Assembly (NCBI GenBank): GCA_017792465.1
Contig: CP051234.1
Coordinates: 2,110,606 to 2,174,605 of the forward strand
Reading direction: 5' to 3'
DNA from: Filomicrobium sp.
GTDB lineage: Bacteria > Pseudomonadota > Alphaproteobacteria > Rhizobiales > Hyphomicrobiaceae
Length of the DNA: 64,000 nucleotides
Part shown: positions 18,154-27,400 of the stretch, piece by piece
Numbering within the stretch: the stretch's first letter is position 1
Layout: each line of letters begins with the position of its first letter
Notes under the pieces: model-generated
Databases searched by the model: none
What the model saw: the letters and a program-made list of their open reading frames with translations, nothing else
What the model was told of the DNA's origin: nothing
Program-made: the position numbers and the translations under genes

Positions 18154-19446
18154 ATGACGAACGGGAATTCGCCGGCCCACTTGCAACGGATCGATGGTAT
18201 CGATGGCTTGAGAGCCCTGGCGATGATCATGGTGATCGCGCAGCATTGCGGGCTGATGCCGTTTGGGTGGACCGGCGTCTGGCTGTTCTTCGTCATCTCA
18301 GGCTACGTCATCACGCGGAACTTCATTTTTGAAGCGCCAACGGATCTCTGGGGCAGCCTTGGCCAGTTCTTCCGGCGGCGCTTTTTCCGCATCGTCCCGG
18401 TCTATCTGCTCTACCTCTTAATCGTCATCGCACTTTCCTACGCGCTGGCCGCCGAGCTCAGTTTCCAGTCGTTGCCCTACCTTCTGAGCTTCACGTTCAA
18501 CTGGTACATGATCGCGAACATCTCCGATTCGATGACCTACATCCCCATGACGCAGCATCTTTGGACGATCAGCGTCGAGGAGCAGTTCTATCTGGTGTTC
18601 CCGTTCCTGTTCCTGCTTTCGTCGCGGCGGAACTTTCTTTGGCTGCTTATCTTGTTGATCGCTGCCGGACCCCTCGTACGCCTCATCTATGAACATGCCT
18701 CGGGGCTGACCGAAGTCGATCCGCTGCATGCCGCATTCGGTGTCTATGCCGCCTCTATCTGCCATTTCGATGCGTTCTTGATTGGAGCGCTGATCGCCAG
18801 GCTTGAGCCCGAACTCAAATCGCGTGACGGGATCGGCCCGCTGCTTCTCAAAGCCGCCATTGCATGCGCCGCGATCTATGTCGTGGCCTACATCTTCATC
18901 AACCGTCAAAATGGAGCGACGGGCCTCGATCAATTTCGCAACATCATTTCCGGCATCTACTATGGCCAAGGTCGAGAGATCATCGGCTATAGCGTTATCA
19001 ACCTCGTTGCTGCGGCGATGATCGTGAATGTCCTTGTCGGGACCCGATATTTCCAATGGCTCGGTAACAGCACACTCACCGGCATCGGTCGCATTTCATA
19101 TGGCGGATATCTCTTCCACGTGCTCGTCTTGCACCTGGCCTATCATTTTTCGTTCCTTGGTCCGGAAGCTGGTGAGGCGCTCTCCATTCCGCAAAGGCTG
19201 GTGCTCTTTGCAGTTGTATTGCCGGTGACGATTGGCATCGCCTACGTATCGTTCAAGTGGTTTGAAAGCCCGATCAGCCGCTGGTCGCGCAAGCCGGCCG
19301 AGCGTGGTCCGCGACCGGTTCGTCCGGTTGCCACCGAGACGGCGCGCAGCGTGCTGGCCTTAGCGGATGTCGCCCGCACGGCCATTGCGTCTTGGTCTGT
19401 TCGTAGTGGTTTTGGGAAAGGCGACCGGCTAAGCCGCCCAGACTGA
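18154..19446 (+). CDS. Membrane acyltransferase (Acyltransferase 3 / OafA-like)
   Basis: A 430-residue multi-helix membrane protein. It begins with HLQRIDGIDGLRALAMIMVI and then AQHCG, the R-x-x-D/R-A-x-A-x-x-x-V pattern and active-site His region of OafA/YrhL acyltransferases. The W-T-I-S-V-E-E-Q-F-Y motif in the middle (about residues 138-147) is also diagnostic. It likely acetylates the EPS repeat unit. The C-terminal 50 residues form a soluble Arg-rich tail. It is the second acyltransferase of the locus and differs clearly from the one at 11039. The last 18 bases overlap the convergent glycosyltransferase gene. Confidence 0.9.
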   Translation: MTNGNSPAHLQRIDGIDGLRALAMIMVIAQHCGLMPFGWTGVWLFFVISGYVITRNFIFEAPTDLWGSLGQFFRRRFFRIVPVYLLYLLIVIALSYALAAELSFQSLPYLLSFTFNWYMIANISDSMTYIPMTQHLWTISVEEQFYLVFPFLFLLSSRRNFLWLLILLIAAGPLVRLIYEHASGLTEVDPLHAAFGVYAASICHFDAFLIGALIARLEPELKSRDGIGPLLLKAAIACAAIYVVAYIFINRQNGATGLDQFRNIISGIYYGQGREIIGYSVINLVAAAMIVNVLVGTRYFQWLGNSTLTGIGRISYGGYLFHVLVLHLAYHFSFLGPEAGEALSIPQRLVLFAVVLPVTIGIAYVSFKWFESPISRWSRKPAERGPRPVRPVATETARSVLALADVARTAIASWSVRSGFGKGDRLSRPD

Positions 19447-20568
19447 ATTTCGTTGATCGGCAACCGTTCGGCTGGCCGCAAGCCCGTCCGCCTGAGCAAA
19501 CAGTTCAGCGTAGCGTTCGGCTGATTGTGTCCAGCTGAATTTATCGGCCTGCTCGCGCCCCAAGCGTTCGCAATTCTCGCTCAGGACAGCATCGTCGCGC
19601 AGGCGGACGAAGCTATCAAGCCAAGCGGCCGGCGATAGCGGGTCGGCATAAAGCACGGCCTCACCGCCGACTTCCGGCAAGCTTGCGCGATCCGAAGATA
19701 CGACCGGGCAGCCCAGCGCCATCGCTTCGAGCGGCGGCAGTCCGAAGCCTTCGGTGAGCGAGGGGAACGCCAAGCACAGCGCGCTGTCATAAAGGGCGGC
19801 CAATTCGCCATCCGAGCGCCGACCGAGCCAAAGGATGTTGTCGGCCTCGGCCAGATCGCCAGTTTCGCTGAAGACGTTTGCATTGGCGGCGCCAACGATG
19901 GCAAGCTGCAGTCCCTCCTTGGCAAGAGCCGGCGCAAGGTCGAGCAGCATCGAAATGTTCTTATGCGATGCACGTGAGCCCAAGACGACAATCGTCTGGC
20001 GGTTGCAGGCCGGCTTGATCGCGTCAGTCAATTCCGGCTTCCAGCGAAGCGCATGTTCGTGGCCATTCGAGATGACGTCGATTTTCTCTTTCGGCGCGAT
20101 CCCAAGTCTGGAGAGCTGCTCGGCAGAGAACTTGGAGACGGTCGTTACGCGCGCGGCGGCAGTGCCCAGTACCGGGTGCAGAACGCGATAGACGAGGCGG
20201 AACGGCAAAGAGTAGCTCTCCGGCACAATGCGGGTGTTGGCGTCATGGATGCAGACGATATGGCGCGAAGCCAGTACGGGCCCTGTATTGCAAAGGCTCA
20301 AGAGCCTGTCGCCGGCTGCAAACGGCAGCTCCAGTTGCTCCCACAGATGTCCCGACAGACGGCCAACCGTTCGCGGGCGGATACGGTTGAGATCCAAATC
20401 GCACGACGCTCCGCGCGGCATGACGAGTTCGATTTCGAGGTCTTGGCAAAGCGGGTGCCCCTCGATCAGCAGGCGGTCGAGAGCGCCAACGATTTCGCGC
20501 GCGTAGCGCTGTACGCCGGTCAGTCCCTGATCGAGAAAACGTCCGTTGATTGTCCAAACTCGCGTCAT
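19429..20568 (-). CDS. Glycosyltransferase family 4
   Basis: A 379-residue GT-B glycosyltransferase. The N-terminal motif is GLTGVQRYAREIV and the C-terminal nucleotide-sugar site is FPSLTEGFGLPPLEAMALGC (E-x7-E). The start is ATG 20568, with AGAGG about 10 bases upstream; the frame extends 17 codons further without a ribosome site. It is clearly a paralogue of the gene at 20922: both share (L/P)TGVxRYARE, CIHD, ESYS and the same C-terminal signature, and they are transcribed away from each other. Members resemble mannosyl- or rhamnosyltransferases, but specificity cannot be read. Confidence 0.88.
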   Translation of the reverse strand: MTRVWTINGRFLDQGLTGVQRYAREIVGALDRLLIEGHPLCQDLEIELVMPRGASCDLDLNRIRPRTVGRLSGHLWEQLELPFAAGDRLLSLCNTGPVLASRHIVCIHDANTRIVPESYSLPFRLVYRVLHPVLGTAAARVTTVSKFSAEQLSRLGIAPKEKIDVISNGHEHALRWKPELTDAIKPACNRQTIVVLGSRASHKNISMLLDLAPALAKEGLQLAIVGAANANVFSETGDLAEADNILWLGRRSDGELAALYDSALCLAFPSLTEGFGLPPLEAMALGCPVVSSDRASLPEVGGEAVLYADPLSPAAWLDSFVRLRDDAVLSENCERLGREQADKFSWTQSAERYAELFAQADGLAASRTVADQRNSVWAA

Positions 20569-20921
20569 CGGGCAACTGGCCTCTTTGGCTTTGCATAAAT
20601 CATCGCCGCTGATCGGCATTTTCTGGCGCCGTGCGGTGCGCGGAGAGCGTTTCAGCTTTCCCCATCATCGGCCTCGTTTGGCGATTTGCGCCAGTCGCAC
20701 ATCCGCATCCGCGAGGCCGCCGATTGCCCACTCGATTACGCCTTTTGATCGCCAGCTACCTCTTCGGGAGCAGGGTGGAATTGCGTTTCATGATTAATCC
20801 GACTGCCCCTCCTCACCTTCCTACTGCGAACGATGGCGTGAAGTGAATTCGATAGGGCCGCTAGACTCGAATTGCCTGGAATTGTGCCAACCAAATCAAT
20901 TGCCACCGCAAAGGCCGTTCA
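20569..20921. other. Divergent intergenic region between paralogous glycosyltransferases
   Basis: About 353 bases carrying promoters for both divergent glycosyltransferase units. It contains the inverted repeat at 20846-20873. Nothing else was recognised. Confidence 0.45.
20846..20873. promoter_or_regulatory. Candidate operator: AATTCGA-N14-TCGAATT
   Basis: Two perfect 7-base inverted arms with centres 21 bases apart, about two helical turns, lie about 50 bases before the glycosyltransferase ATG at 20922. The geometry suits a dimeric helix-turn-helix protein. The binding protein is unknown; the LuxR-type regulator at 14240 is one candidate. Confidence 0.35.
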
Positions 20922-22112
20922 ATGCTGATGACGAAGACCCGAGCGCCCGCCAAGCCAAAGCCCCCGGCCCCTGCCGTCGGACGGACACGATGGACGCTCA
21001 ACGGTGACTATCTCAACCTCGCGCCGACCGGGGTGGCCAGATACGCCCGGGAAGTTGTCGCGGCAATGGACCAATTGATCGCTGAGAACGACCCGCTGAC
21101 GCGGACGTTCGATATCGATGTGGTTTCTCCAGTTCCGTTTGAATACGACAATATCCCGGTTCGGGTCGTGCCCGAGTTCAAATCGCCGCGTCTGCCACAG
21201 GTCTGGGTTCAGGCGCAGTTGCCCCGGCACATCCCTGGCGGCCTGGTCAGTTTCTGCAATCTCGGCCCGGTCGCGATACGCCGGCAGATCATCTGCATCC
21301 ACGACTTGCACACGTTCCTGATGCCGGAGAGCTATTCGACGGCATTTCGATGGCTGCACCGCCTGCTTCTGCCGCAGCTCGGCCAGCGGTCGGCGGCGGT
21401 GACGACCGTTTCGAACTTTTCGCGCGGGCATCTGGAAGAGTACGGCATCGCCCCTTCCGACAAGATCACGGTGACTTACAACGGCAGTGATCACACGCGG
21501 CGCTGGAAGGCTTCGCAGGGTCGCCTCTCGTTGCCGACCGAACGGCCTTACGTGCTTTGCCTCGGCCAACCGCAGCGATACAAGAACCTTGAACTGATCC
21601 TGCAGCTTGCCCCGAAACTCGATGCGCTCGGCATCGACGTCTTGATGGCAGGCAGCATTGCAGAAGATGAGATCATCGAACGCGGCGGCGGCGAACTTCT
21701 CAACCGCAACCTCCGCTTGCTCGGCCGCATCGATGATGATGATTTCGCGCAGGCCTTTTCGAAGGCGCTGTGCTTTGTCTTCCCGTCGCGCATTGAAGGC
21801 TTCGGACTGCCCGCCATTGAAGCGATGGCGCTTGGCTGTCCGGTCGTCTCGTCAACGTCACCTTGCCTACCGGAAGTGTGTGGCGATGCTGCGTCGTTTG
21901 CTGACCCGGACGACCCGCAGGCCTGGGCGAATGCGATCGCCTGGCTCAGAGACCACCCGGAAGAAGCCAAGAGTATTTCAATCCGCGGGCGCGCCAGAGC
22001 CAACACCTATGCCTGGCGTGAAATCGCCAAGACCTACTTCCAGTTGATGGCTTCTCTCGATCAAGCTGACGGCGCCCATGTCGAAACCTTCAAGCCGGAG
22101 GTGGCGGCATGA
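20922..22112 (+). CDS. Glycosyltransferase family 4
   Basis: A 396-residue GT-B enzyme, paralogous to the divergent gene at 19429. An N-terminal Lys/Pro-rich stretch of about 20 residues precedes the conserved core (PTGVARYAREVV). The sugar-nucleotide site is FPSRIEGFGLPAIEAMALGC near residues 287-306. It heads a tightly packed operon: its TGA overlaps the ATG of the unknown gene at 22109 by four bases, which in turn overlaps the Wzz-like gene. It likely adds one sugar of the EPS repeat unit. The ATG at 20922 is used; an ATG two codons later is possible. Confidence 0.88.
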   Translation: MLMTKTRAPAKPKPPAPAVGRTRWTLNGDYLNLAPTGVARYAREVVAAMDQLIAENDPLTRTFDIDVVSPVPFEYDNIPVRVVPEFKSPRLPQVWVQAQLPRHIPGGLVSFCNLGPVAIRRQIICIHDLHTFLMPESYSTAFRWLHRLLLPQLGQRSAAVTTVSNFSRGHLEEYGIAPSDKITVTYNGSDHTRRWKASQGRLSLPTERPYVLCLGQPQRYKNLELILQLAPKLDALGIDVLMAGSIAEDEIIERGGGELLNRNLRLLGRIDDDDFAQAFSKALCFVFPSRIEGFGLPAIEAMALGCPVVSSTSPCLPEVCGDAASFADPDDPQAWANAIAWLRDHPEEAKSISIRGRARANTYAWREIAKTYFQLMASLDQADGAHVETFKPEVAA

Positions 22113-23041
22113 AGATGCTTTTTGCAAGCCTCATTCTGGGAGCGAGCGTTGTCGTCGATCGCTGGAGCACACCACCGAAGACCCAGCGAATTTGGGGCGA
22201 CGGAATTCTGGACGGCGGCGACTGGGACGCGATGAGCTACAGCTGGGACGATGTTCTGCTGGAAGAGCTTTCGCTTTATTCGCTGGCGTTGGGAAGATCG
22301 GCATTTGAGGGTGATGAACCACCCGTTTGCCAACTCCTGAAGCGGATGGTGATGGCGCGGGCGTGGTTCACATGGCGCTACGCGCTTGGTGCCGAAGAGG
22401 GCGGGCTGAAGCGTCTTATTAGGATGCTCAACGCGCGCTTCCCCGGCATCAGCCTCGAAGCAAACGATCTCTATGAGACTGGACGCGACAGCGCGCTGGC
22501 GCTCTACGACGATTTCGAATTCCATCGCGTCGGCGCGTCGCCCGACGACGAATATGAGCGCCTGCTGGCTATTGCTTCGCTTTATCGCGACGCGCGCGAA
22601 CGCTCTCGCACGCTCGGCGCAGCATTGCCTGAGGATCGCAATGATCTTTCAGACGCACTCATCGCATCGATGCAAAGCGACTTGAACGCCGCTTACGTTT
22701 ACCGCGAATTCGAGTTTGCGCACGAGTTGTTTCTGACGGGCATCTGCTTGGCGCAAATCGCGCGCGGTCGCTCAGTCCTTCTAACCCCGAGCGTTGCCGG
22801 TTGCTTCCTGGATGTCGTCCAAAACCGGGGCGACGAGGATGTCGCCCGGATCCTGATCAGGGCGACAGAAGCCGGAACTGGACTTGAGCGGTTCAAGAAA
22901 CTGGCAGCGAAATCGCTTGGCTCAGGCCACCCCATTGTCGTGAAACCAAAACATTCAGGCTTTGACTTTAATCGCTTACTTGCCCCCTCCCAGCGGAGCG
23001 GCCGCGGCCTTGAAGATCATCGCGCTATTGGAGATTATTGA
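22109..23041 (+). CDS. Unknown protein co-translated with EPS genes
   Basis: A 310-residue protein of no family I recognise. It starts MKMLFASLILGASVVVDRWS; this stretch is mildly hydrophobic but no clear signal peptide follows. The rest is mostly helical and acidic, with many Arg/Glu pairs and an internal ALAEGR-like helical pattern, ending in a Ser/Arg-rich tail. Its ATG overlaps the preceding glycosyltransferase stop (ATGA), and its TGA overlaps the ATG of the Wzz-like gene (TGATG), so all three are probably translationally coupled and needed in similar amounts. A role in EPS assembly is inferred from this arrangement only. It could also be a very divergent transferase. Confidence 0.7.
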   Translation: MKMLFASLILGASVVVDRWSTPPKTQRIWGDGILDGGDWDAMSYSWDDVLLEELSLYSLALGRSAFEGDEPPVCQLLKRMVMARAWFTWRYALGAEEGGLKRLIRMLNARFPGISLEANDLYETGRDSALALYDDFEFHRVGASPDDEYERLLAIASLYRDARERSRTLGAALPEDRNDLSDALIASMQSDLNAAYVYREFEFAHELFLTGICLAQIARGRSVLLTPSVAGCFLDVVQNRGDEDVARILIRATEAGTGLERFKKLAAKSLGSGHPIVVKPKHSGFDFNRLLAPSQRSGRGLEDHRAIGDY

Positions 23042-24081
23042 TGCTGAAAGAGCTTGCCGATCGAAGCCATGGTCGCGCTCCCAAGCCAAACGGCCTGGAC
23101 GATTATAGCTTCATTAGTCTGTCAGAGATTTTCGATTTCATCTGGCGCTATCGCATGTCGATTGGCGTGATCACCGCGCTGCCGCTGTTGCTGGCGATCT
23201 TCTATGTGGCGACGACAGCGCCCAGCTATACGGCCAGCGCGCATATTCTACTCGACCCCAATACACCCGAAACGATGCGGCCCAACATCACCAGCGGCAG
23301 CTCGTTCGATAGCCCCTATATCGAAAGCCAGGTGGCGCTTTTGAAATCGGAGAACCTGGCGCTCAAGGTCATCGATGCAAATGGGCTCATGTCTGATCCG
23401 GAGTTTCTTGGGTCTCTGCCGCCTGCCGAGGATGCAGCGAACGTCGGCGAGCAATTCCTGCGCAAGCGCGAGGTAATGTACGCGTTTTCCGACGGGCTCG
23501 ATGTCCGCCGCGTCGGCTTATCTTATGCAATTCTGGTCAGCTTTACGTCGACCGATCCCGACAAAGCGGCGAGGATCGCCAACTCGGTTTCTCAGGCCTT
23601 CATCAGAGATGAGCTTGAATCGCGGGCAGCCACGTTGCGCACGGGCAGTAAATGGCTCGAAGAACGCATCGATCAATTACGCCAGAAAATGAACGAAGCC
23701 GCACTGAGCGTTCAGCGCTTCAAGGTGCGGCGCGATTATTCCATTCTGGCCACCAAACGTGCAGCAAACGGCGGCGGTAATACAGAAAGCCCGAGTGAGG
23801 ACGCCATTGCCAAACCGCGAAAAACGCTGGAGGAACTCGAAGCGACCCTGCAAACATACCGGCGCATCTATGAAAGCTATTTGCAGGCCTATACCGAAGC
23901 CTTGCAGCGCCAGTCATTTCCCGTCGTCAACGCGCGCATTATTACGCCGGCAACCCGGCCGCTGGCTCCCAGTGCGCCGAAGAAGAAACTCATCCTGGCT
24001 TTGAGCCTTTTTGTCGGCCTGCTGCTCGCCTTCAGCCAGGCGCTCGTGCGCTATCACTTCGAAGACCTGACCGGGAGGTAA
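23041..24081 (+). CDS. Chain-length determinant protein (Wzz/GumC type) without kinase domain
   Basis: A 346-residue inner-membrane protein that should set EPS chain length with the polymerase and export protein. It has two transmembrane helices, near residues 41-57 (ITALPLLLAIFYVATTA) and 318-337 (LILALSLFVGLLLAFSQALV). Between them lies a periplasmic domain with a helical coiled-coil section (ERIDQLRQKMNEAALSVQRF). The Pro-rich motif before the second helix (PATRPLAPSAPKKK) is typical. The protein ends soon after helix two, so it has no cytoplasmic tyrosine autokinase domain. Its start overlaps the preceding stop (TGATG). It ends the operon begun at 20922. Confidence 0.87.
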   Translation: MLKELADRSHGRAPKPNGLDDYSFISLSEIFDFIWRYRMSIGVITALPLLLAIFYVATTAPSYTASAHILLDPNTPETMRPNITSGSSFDSPYIESQVALLKSENLALKVIDANGLMSDPEFLGSLPPAEDAANVGEQFLRKREVMYAFSDGLDVRRVGLSYAILVSFTSTDPDKAARIANSVSQAFIRDELESRAATLRTGSKWLEERIDQLRQKMNEAALSVQRFKVRRDYSILATKRAANGGGNTESPSEDAIAKPRKTLEELEATLQTYRRIYESYLQAYTEALQRQSFPVVNARIITPATRPLAPSAPKKKLILALSLFVGLLLAFSQALVRYHFEDLTGR

Positions 24082-24419
24082 GGTCGGGTCGGGTGCGAAG
24101 ATGATGACTCGGCAGCCTCTGCGCTCTCCTGCCCCACGGCGCGCGCGCTTCCGTCAATCAGCAGCCGTCCTAACCCCAATGCGCAATTAACAAAACCTTA
24201 ACGAATGCAGGGAGCTAGGCGGCCCGGCTGCGAAAACTGAGTCTCATTTGCCACAACAAACATCAGTCCACGCTGAATCTGTCTGATTCTCATCGGTGCA
24301 AGCGTATTCAGCTCCGCGTTTCATTAACCGAATCACGTACCAATGAGACTTGGTGATTTGCTAGGTTCTGAGCGCACTTATGCGGTTTTGTTCAGTCTCG
24401 GACCGGCCTGCTTTCGTTG
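24082..24419. other. Promoter region of the giant autotransporter gene
   Basis: About 338 bases between the EPS operon and the autotransporter, more AT-rich than the flanks. It includes AATTAACAAAACCTTAACGAA near 24184 and TTCATTAACCGAATC near 24320. A promoter for the downstream gene is expected, but I could not assign its elements. No clear ribosome site precedes the ATG at 24420. Confidence 0.45.
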
Positions 24420-27400
24420 ATGAGGCTTCCTGTGGTCCGAACTTTTCCCGCCAGCTTCAAACTGCGCGCTCTGCCTGCGACAGCATTCGTGCTGGCGCTC
24501 GCGGCGGCGTCTGCCTGGAGCAGCCAACCTGCCCGCGCCGGATGCGTCATCTCGGGTGGCACGATCGAATGTTCCGGGACCTTCACGGACACGATTTTCG
24601 AACAGGAACTCAACAATAGCAACTCGATCGACTTGGATACTCTGGCTGGAACCGTCGTCACGCCCGGGAGCGGCGATTATGGCATCCGGGTCGAAGCCAT
24701 CGGCGCCAAAGGCGGCGACGGCAGTGATGGCAATGATGATCCGTTCCACTCTCCCGGCGATGGCCACCCCGGCCACGCTTCCGGTGACGTCACCGTGCAT
24801 AGCGCTGCAACGATTGAGACAACCGGCAGCGACGCACTTGGAATATTCGGCTTGGCGCGAGCTGGAAATGGCGGCGAAGGCGGCAGCGGCGGGTGCTGCC
24901 ACAGCGGCCGCGCTGGCGGCAACGGCGGCGACAACTCCGGGGTCACGGTGTCGCTGGAGAGTTCAGGCTCGATCACCACACATGGCGCCTCAGCTATTGG
25001 CATCGCAGGCCAGAACCACGGCGGCATTGGTGGCGAAGGCGGTGGCGGCGGGTGGTTCACCGGTGGCGGAGGTGGCGGTGGCGGCGGCCATGGCGGCGCC
25101 GTCGACATTACGAATGACGGGTCAATCATCACCTACGGCAACCATGCCTTCGGGATCTTTCTTCACAGTGTCGGTGGCTTTGGCGGAAGCGGAGGGGGAA
25201 GCACCGGCTTTGTCGGATACGGCGGCAGCGGCGGCAGCGCCGGTAACGGCGGCGCGGTAACCGCGACCAATACCAGTGTGATCGTGACACACGGCGATTA
25301 TTCCAACGCAATATACGCGCAAAGCGTCGGCGGTGGCGGCGGCCGTGGAGGTAACGGCATCGGGGTTGTTGGTCTCGGCGGTGTCGGTGGCTTTGGCGGC
25401 AACGGCAGCACGGTTAACGTCACCAACCAGGCCAGCAGCGGCGATCCGGATGACGCCAAAATCACGACTTCGGGCATCGATGCTATCGGTATTTTCGCGC
25501 AGAGCGTCGGAGGCAGCGGCGGCGACGGTGGCGATTCCGCCGGGCTCGCATCGATCGGCGGCTCGGGTGACCATGGCGGGGCAGGCGGGAACGTCTCCGT
25601 CACGAATGGCGGCACGATCAATACGTCCGGGCGTGGCGCAGTTGCCATTCATGCGCAAAGCGTCGGCGGCGGCGGCGGGCACGGCGGTTCGTCAGCCGGG
25701 TTCTCGTCGCTTGGGGGTAGCGGGGCCAACGGCGGAGACGCCGGGACGGTCGATGTCAAGAATTCAACCAATGCCGTGATTTCAACGCAGGGCGATGATG
25801 CCACCGGCATCTTTGCGCAGAGCGTCGGCGGCGGCGGTGGCGATGGCGGCGCGAGCCTTGGCGTCGCCCCGGGCATCAGCCTGTCGATCGGCGGCTCGGG
25901 CTCAGTTGGCGGACATGGCGGCACGGTAACCGTTAGTGATTGCACGCTGGTTTCGGGCACGACCGATTGCGAAAGCGCCTCGAACGGGACGATCACGACC
26001 GGAGGCGATCGCGCGCATGGCATTCATGCGCAAGGTATCGGTGGCGGCGGAGGACGCGGCGGTTTTTCGATCGCGGTTTCGGGCGGACCGATTGCCTTGA
26101 GCGCAGCGTTCGGCGGCACGGGCGGCGGCGGCGGTGATGGCAGCGCAGTCGACGTATCTTCAAACAGCAACATCACGACGAGCGGCGACCATTCCTACGG
26201 CATCTCGGCGGAAAGCATCGGCGGTGGCGGCGGCTCTGGCGGATTTGCCGTCGCAGGTACGGTCTCCGATGGGCCGAGCATCAGCGTCTCGATGGGCGGG
26301 TCCGGCGCAGGCGGTGGCGATGGCAAGACCGTCACGGTCAATGCCTTAGGCAGCATCACGACCGGCGGTGATGTCGCTCATGGTTTGTTTGCCCAAAGCG
26401 TCGGCGGCGGTGGCGGCAACGGCGGATTTGCCGTCAGCGGCGCCCTCAGCACGACGGGGGCGGCGGCCGTGGCGCTCGGCGGCACTGGGTCAGGGGGTGG
26501 CAATGGCGGAGAAGTCCACGTCGTCTCAAGCGGCGTCATTACCACAACCGGGGAGCTTTCTGATGCGATCCATGCGCAGAGTATCGGCGGCGGTGGCGGA
26601 CACGGCGGCTTTGCCATCGGCGCAGCTGTCACATCCGGCGCCCCGGCTTTGTCGGTCGCGCTTGGCGGCAGTGGCGGCGGCGGCGGCAATGGCGACGTTG
26701 TCGAGGTCACGGCAAACGCTGCGCTATCGACGAGCGGCTATAGCTCCTATGCCGTATTCGCGCAGAGCGTCGGCGGCGGTGGCGGTTCGGGCGGATTCTC
26801 AGGCGCATTTTCGGCGACTTTCGGATCCGGCGCCGATGTCGGTGTGAGCATCGGCGGAGCTGGTGACAATGCCGGGCACGGCGGCGCTGTTACGGTCACG
26901 ACCAATCACGCGGTCACGACGACGGGCGAGCACGCGACCGGTATCGTGGCGCAAAGTATCGGTGGCGGTGGTGGTCACGGCGGCTTTGGTTTGTCGGCTA
27001 CGATGTCGACGGGGAACTCTCCCGACGCAGCGGTCGCCATCGGCGGCAAGGGCGGCGGCGGTGGCAATGGCGGGGACGTCACAGTTCACGCGAACGGGTC
27101 TATCTCTACGCAAGGCACAAAGGCCTACGGGCTTCACGCGCAAAGTGTCGGCGGCGGCGGCGGCACCGGCGGGTTCTCGCTTGCAGGAACTCTGGCGACG
27201 ACGAACAGCTCCAAAAATCTTTCGGTCTCGATCGGCGGCAAGGGCGGAACGGGCAGCATCGGCGGCGCTGTCACGGTGACGAACGGCGCTTTCATCAGCA
27301 CAACCGGCGATGACGCGATCGGTGCCTTTATTCAGTCGATCGGCGGTGGCGGCGGCAACGGTGGAATGTCCTATTCGGGTTCGTTCTCCGGCAACGAGTC

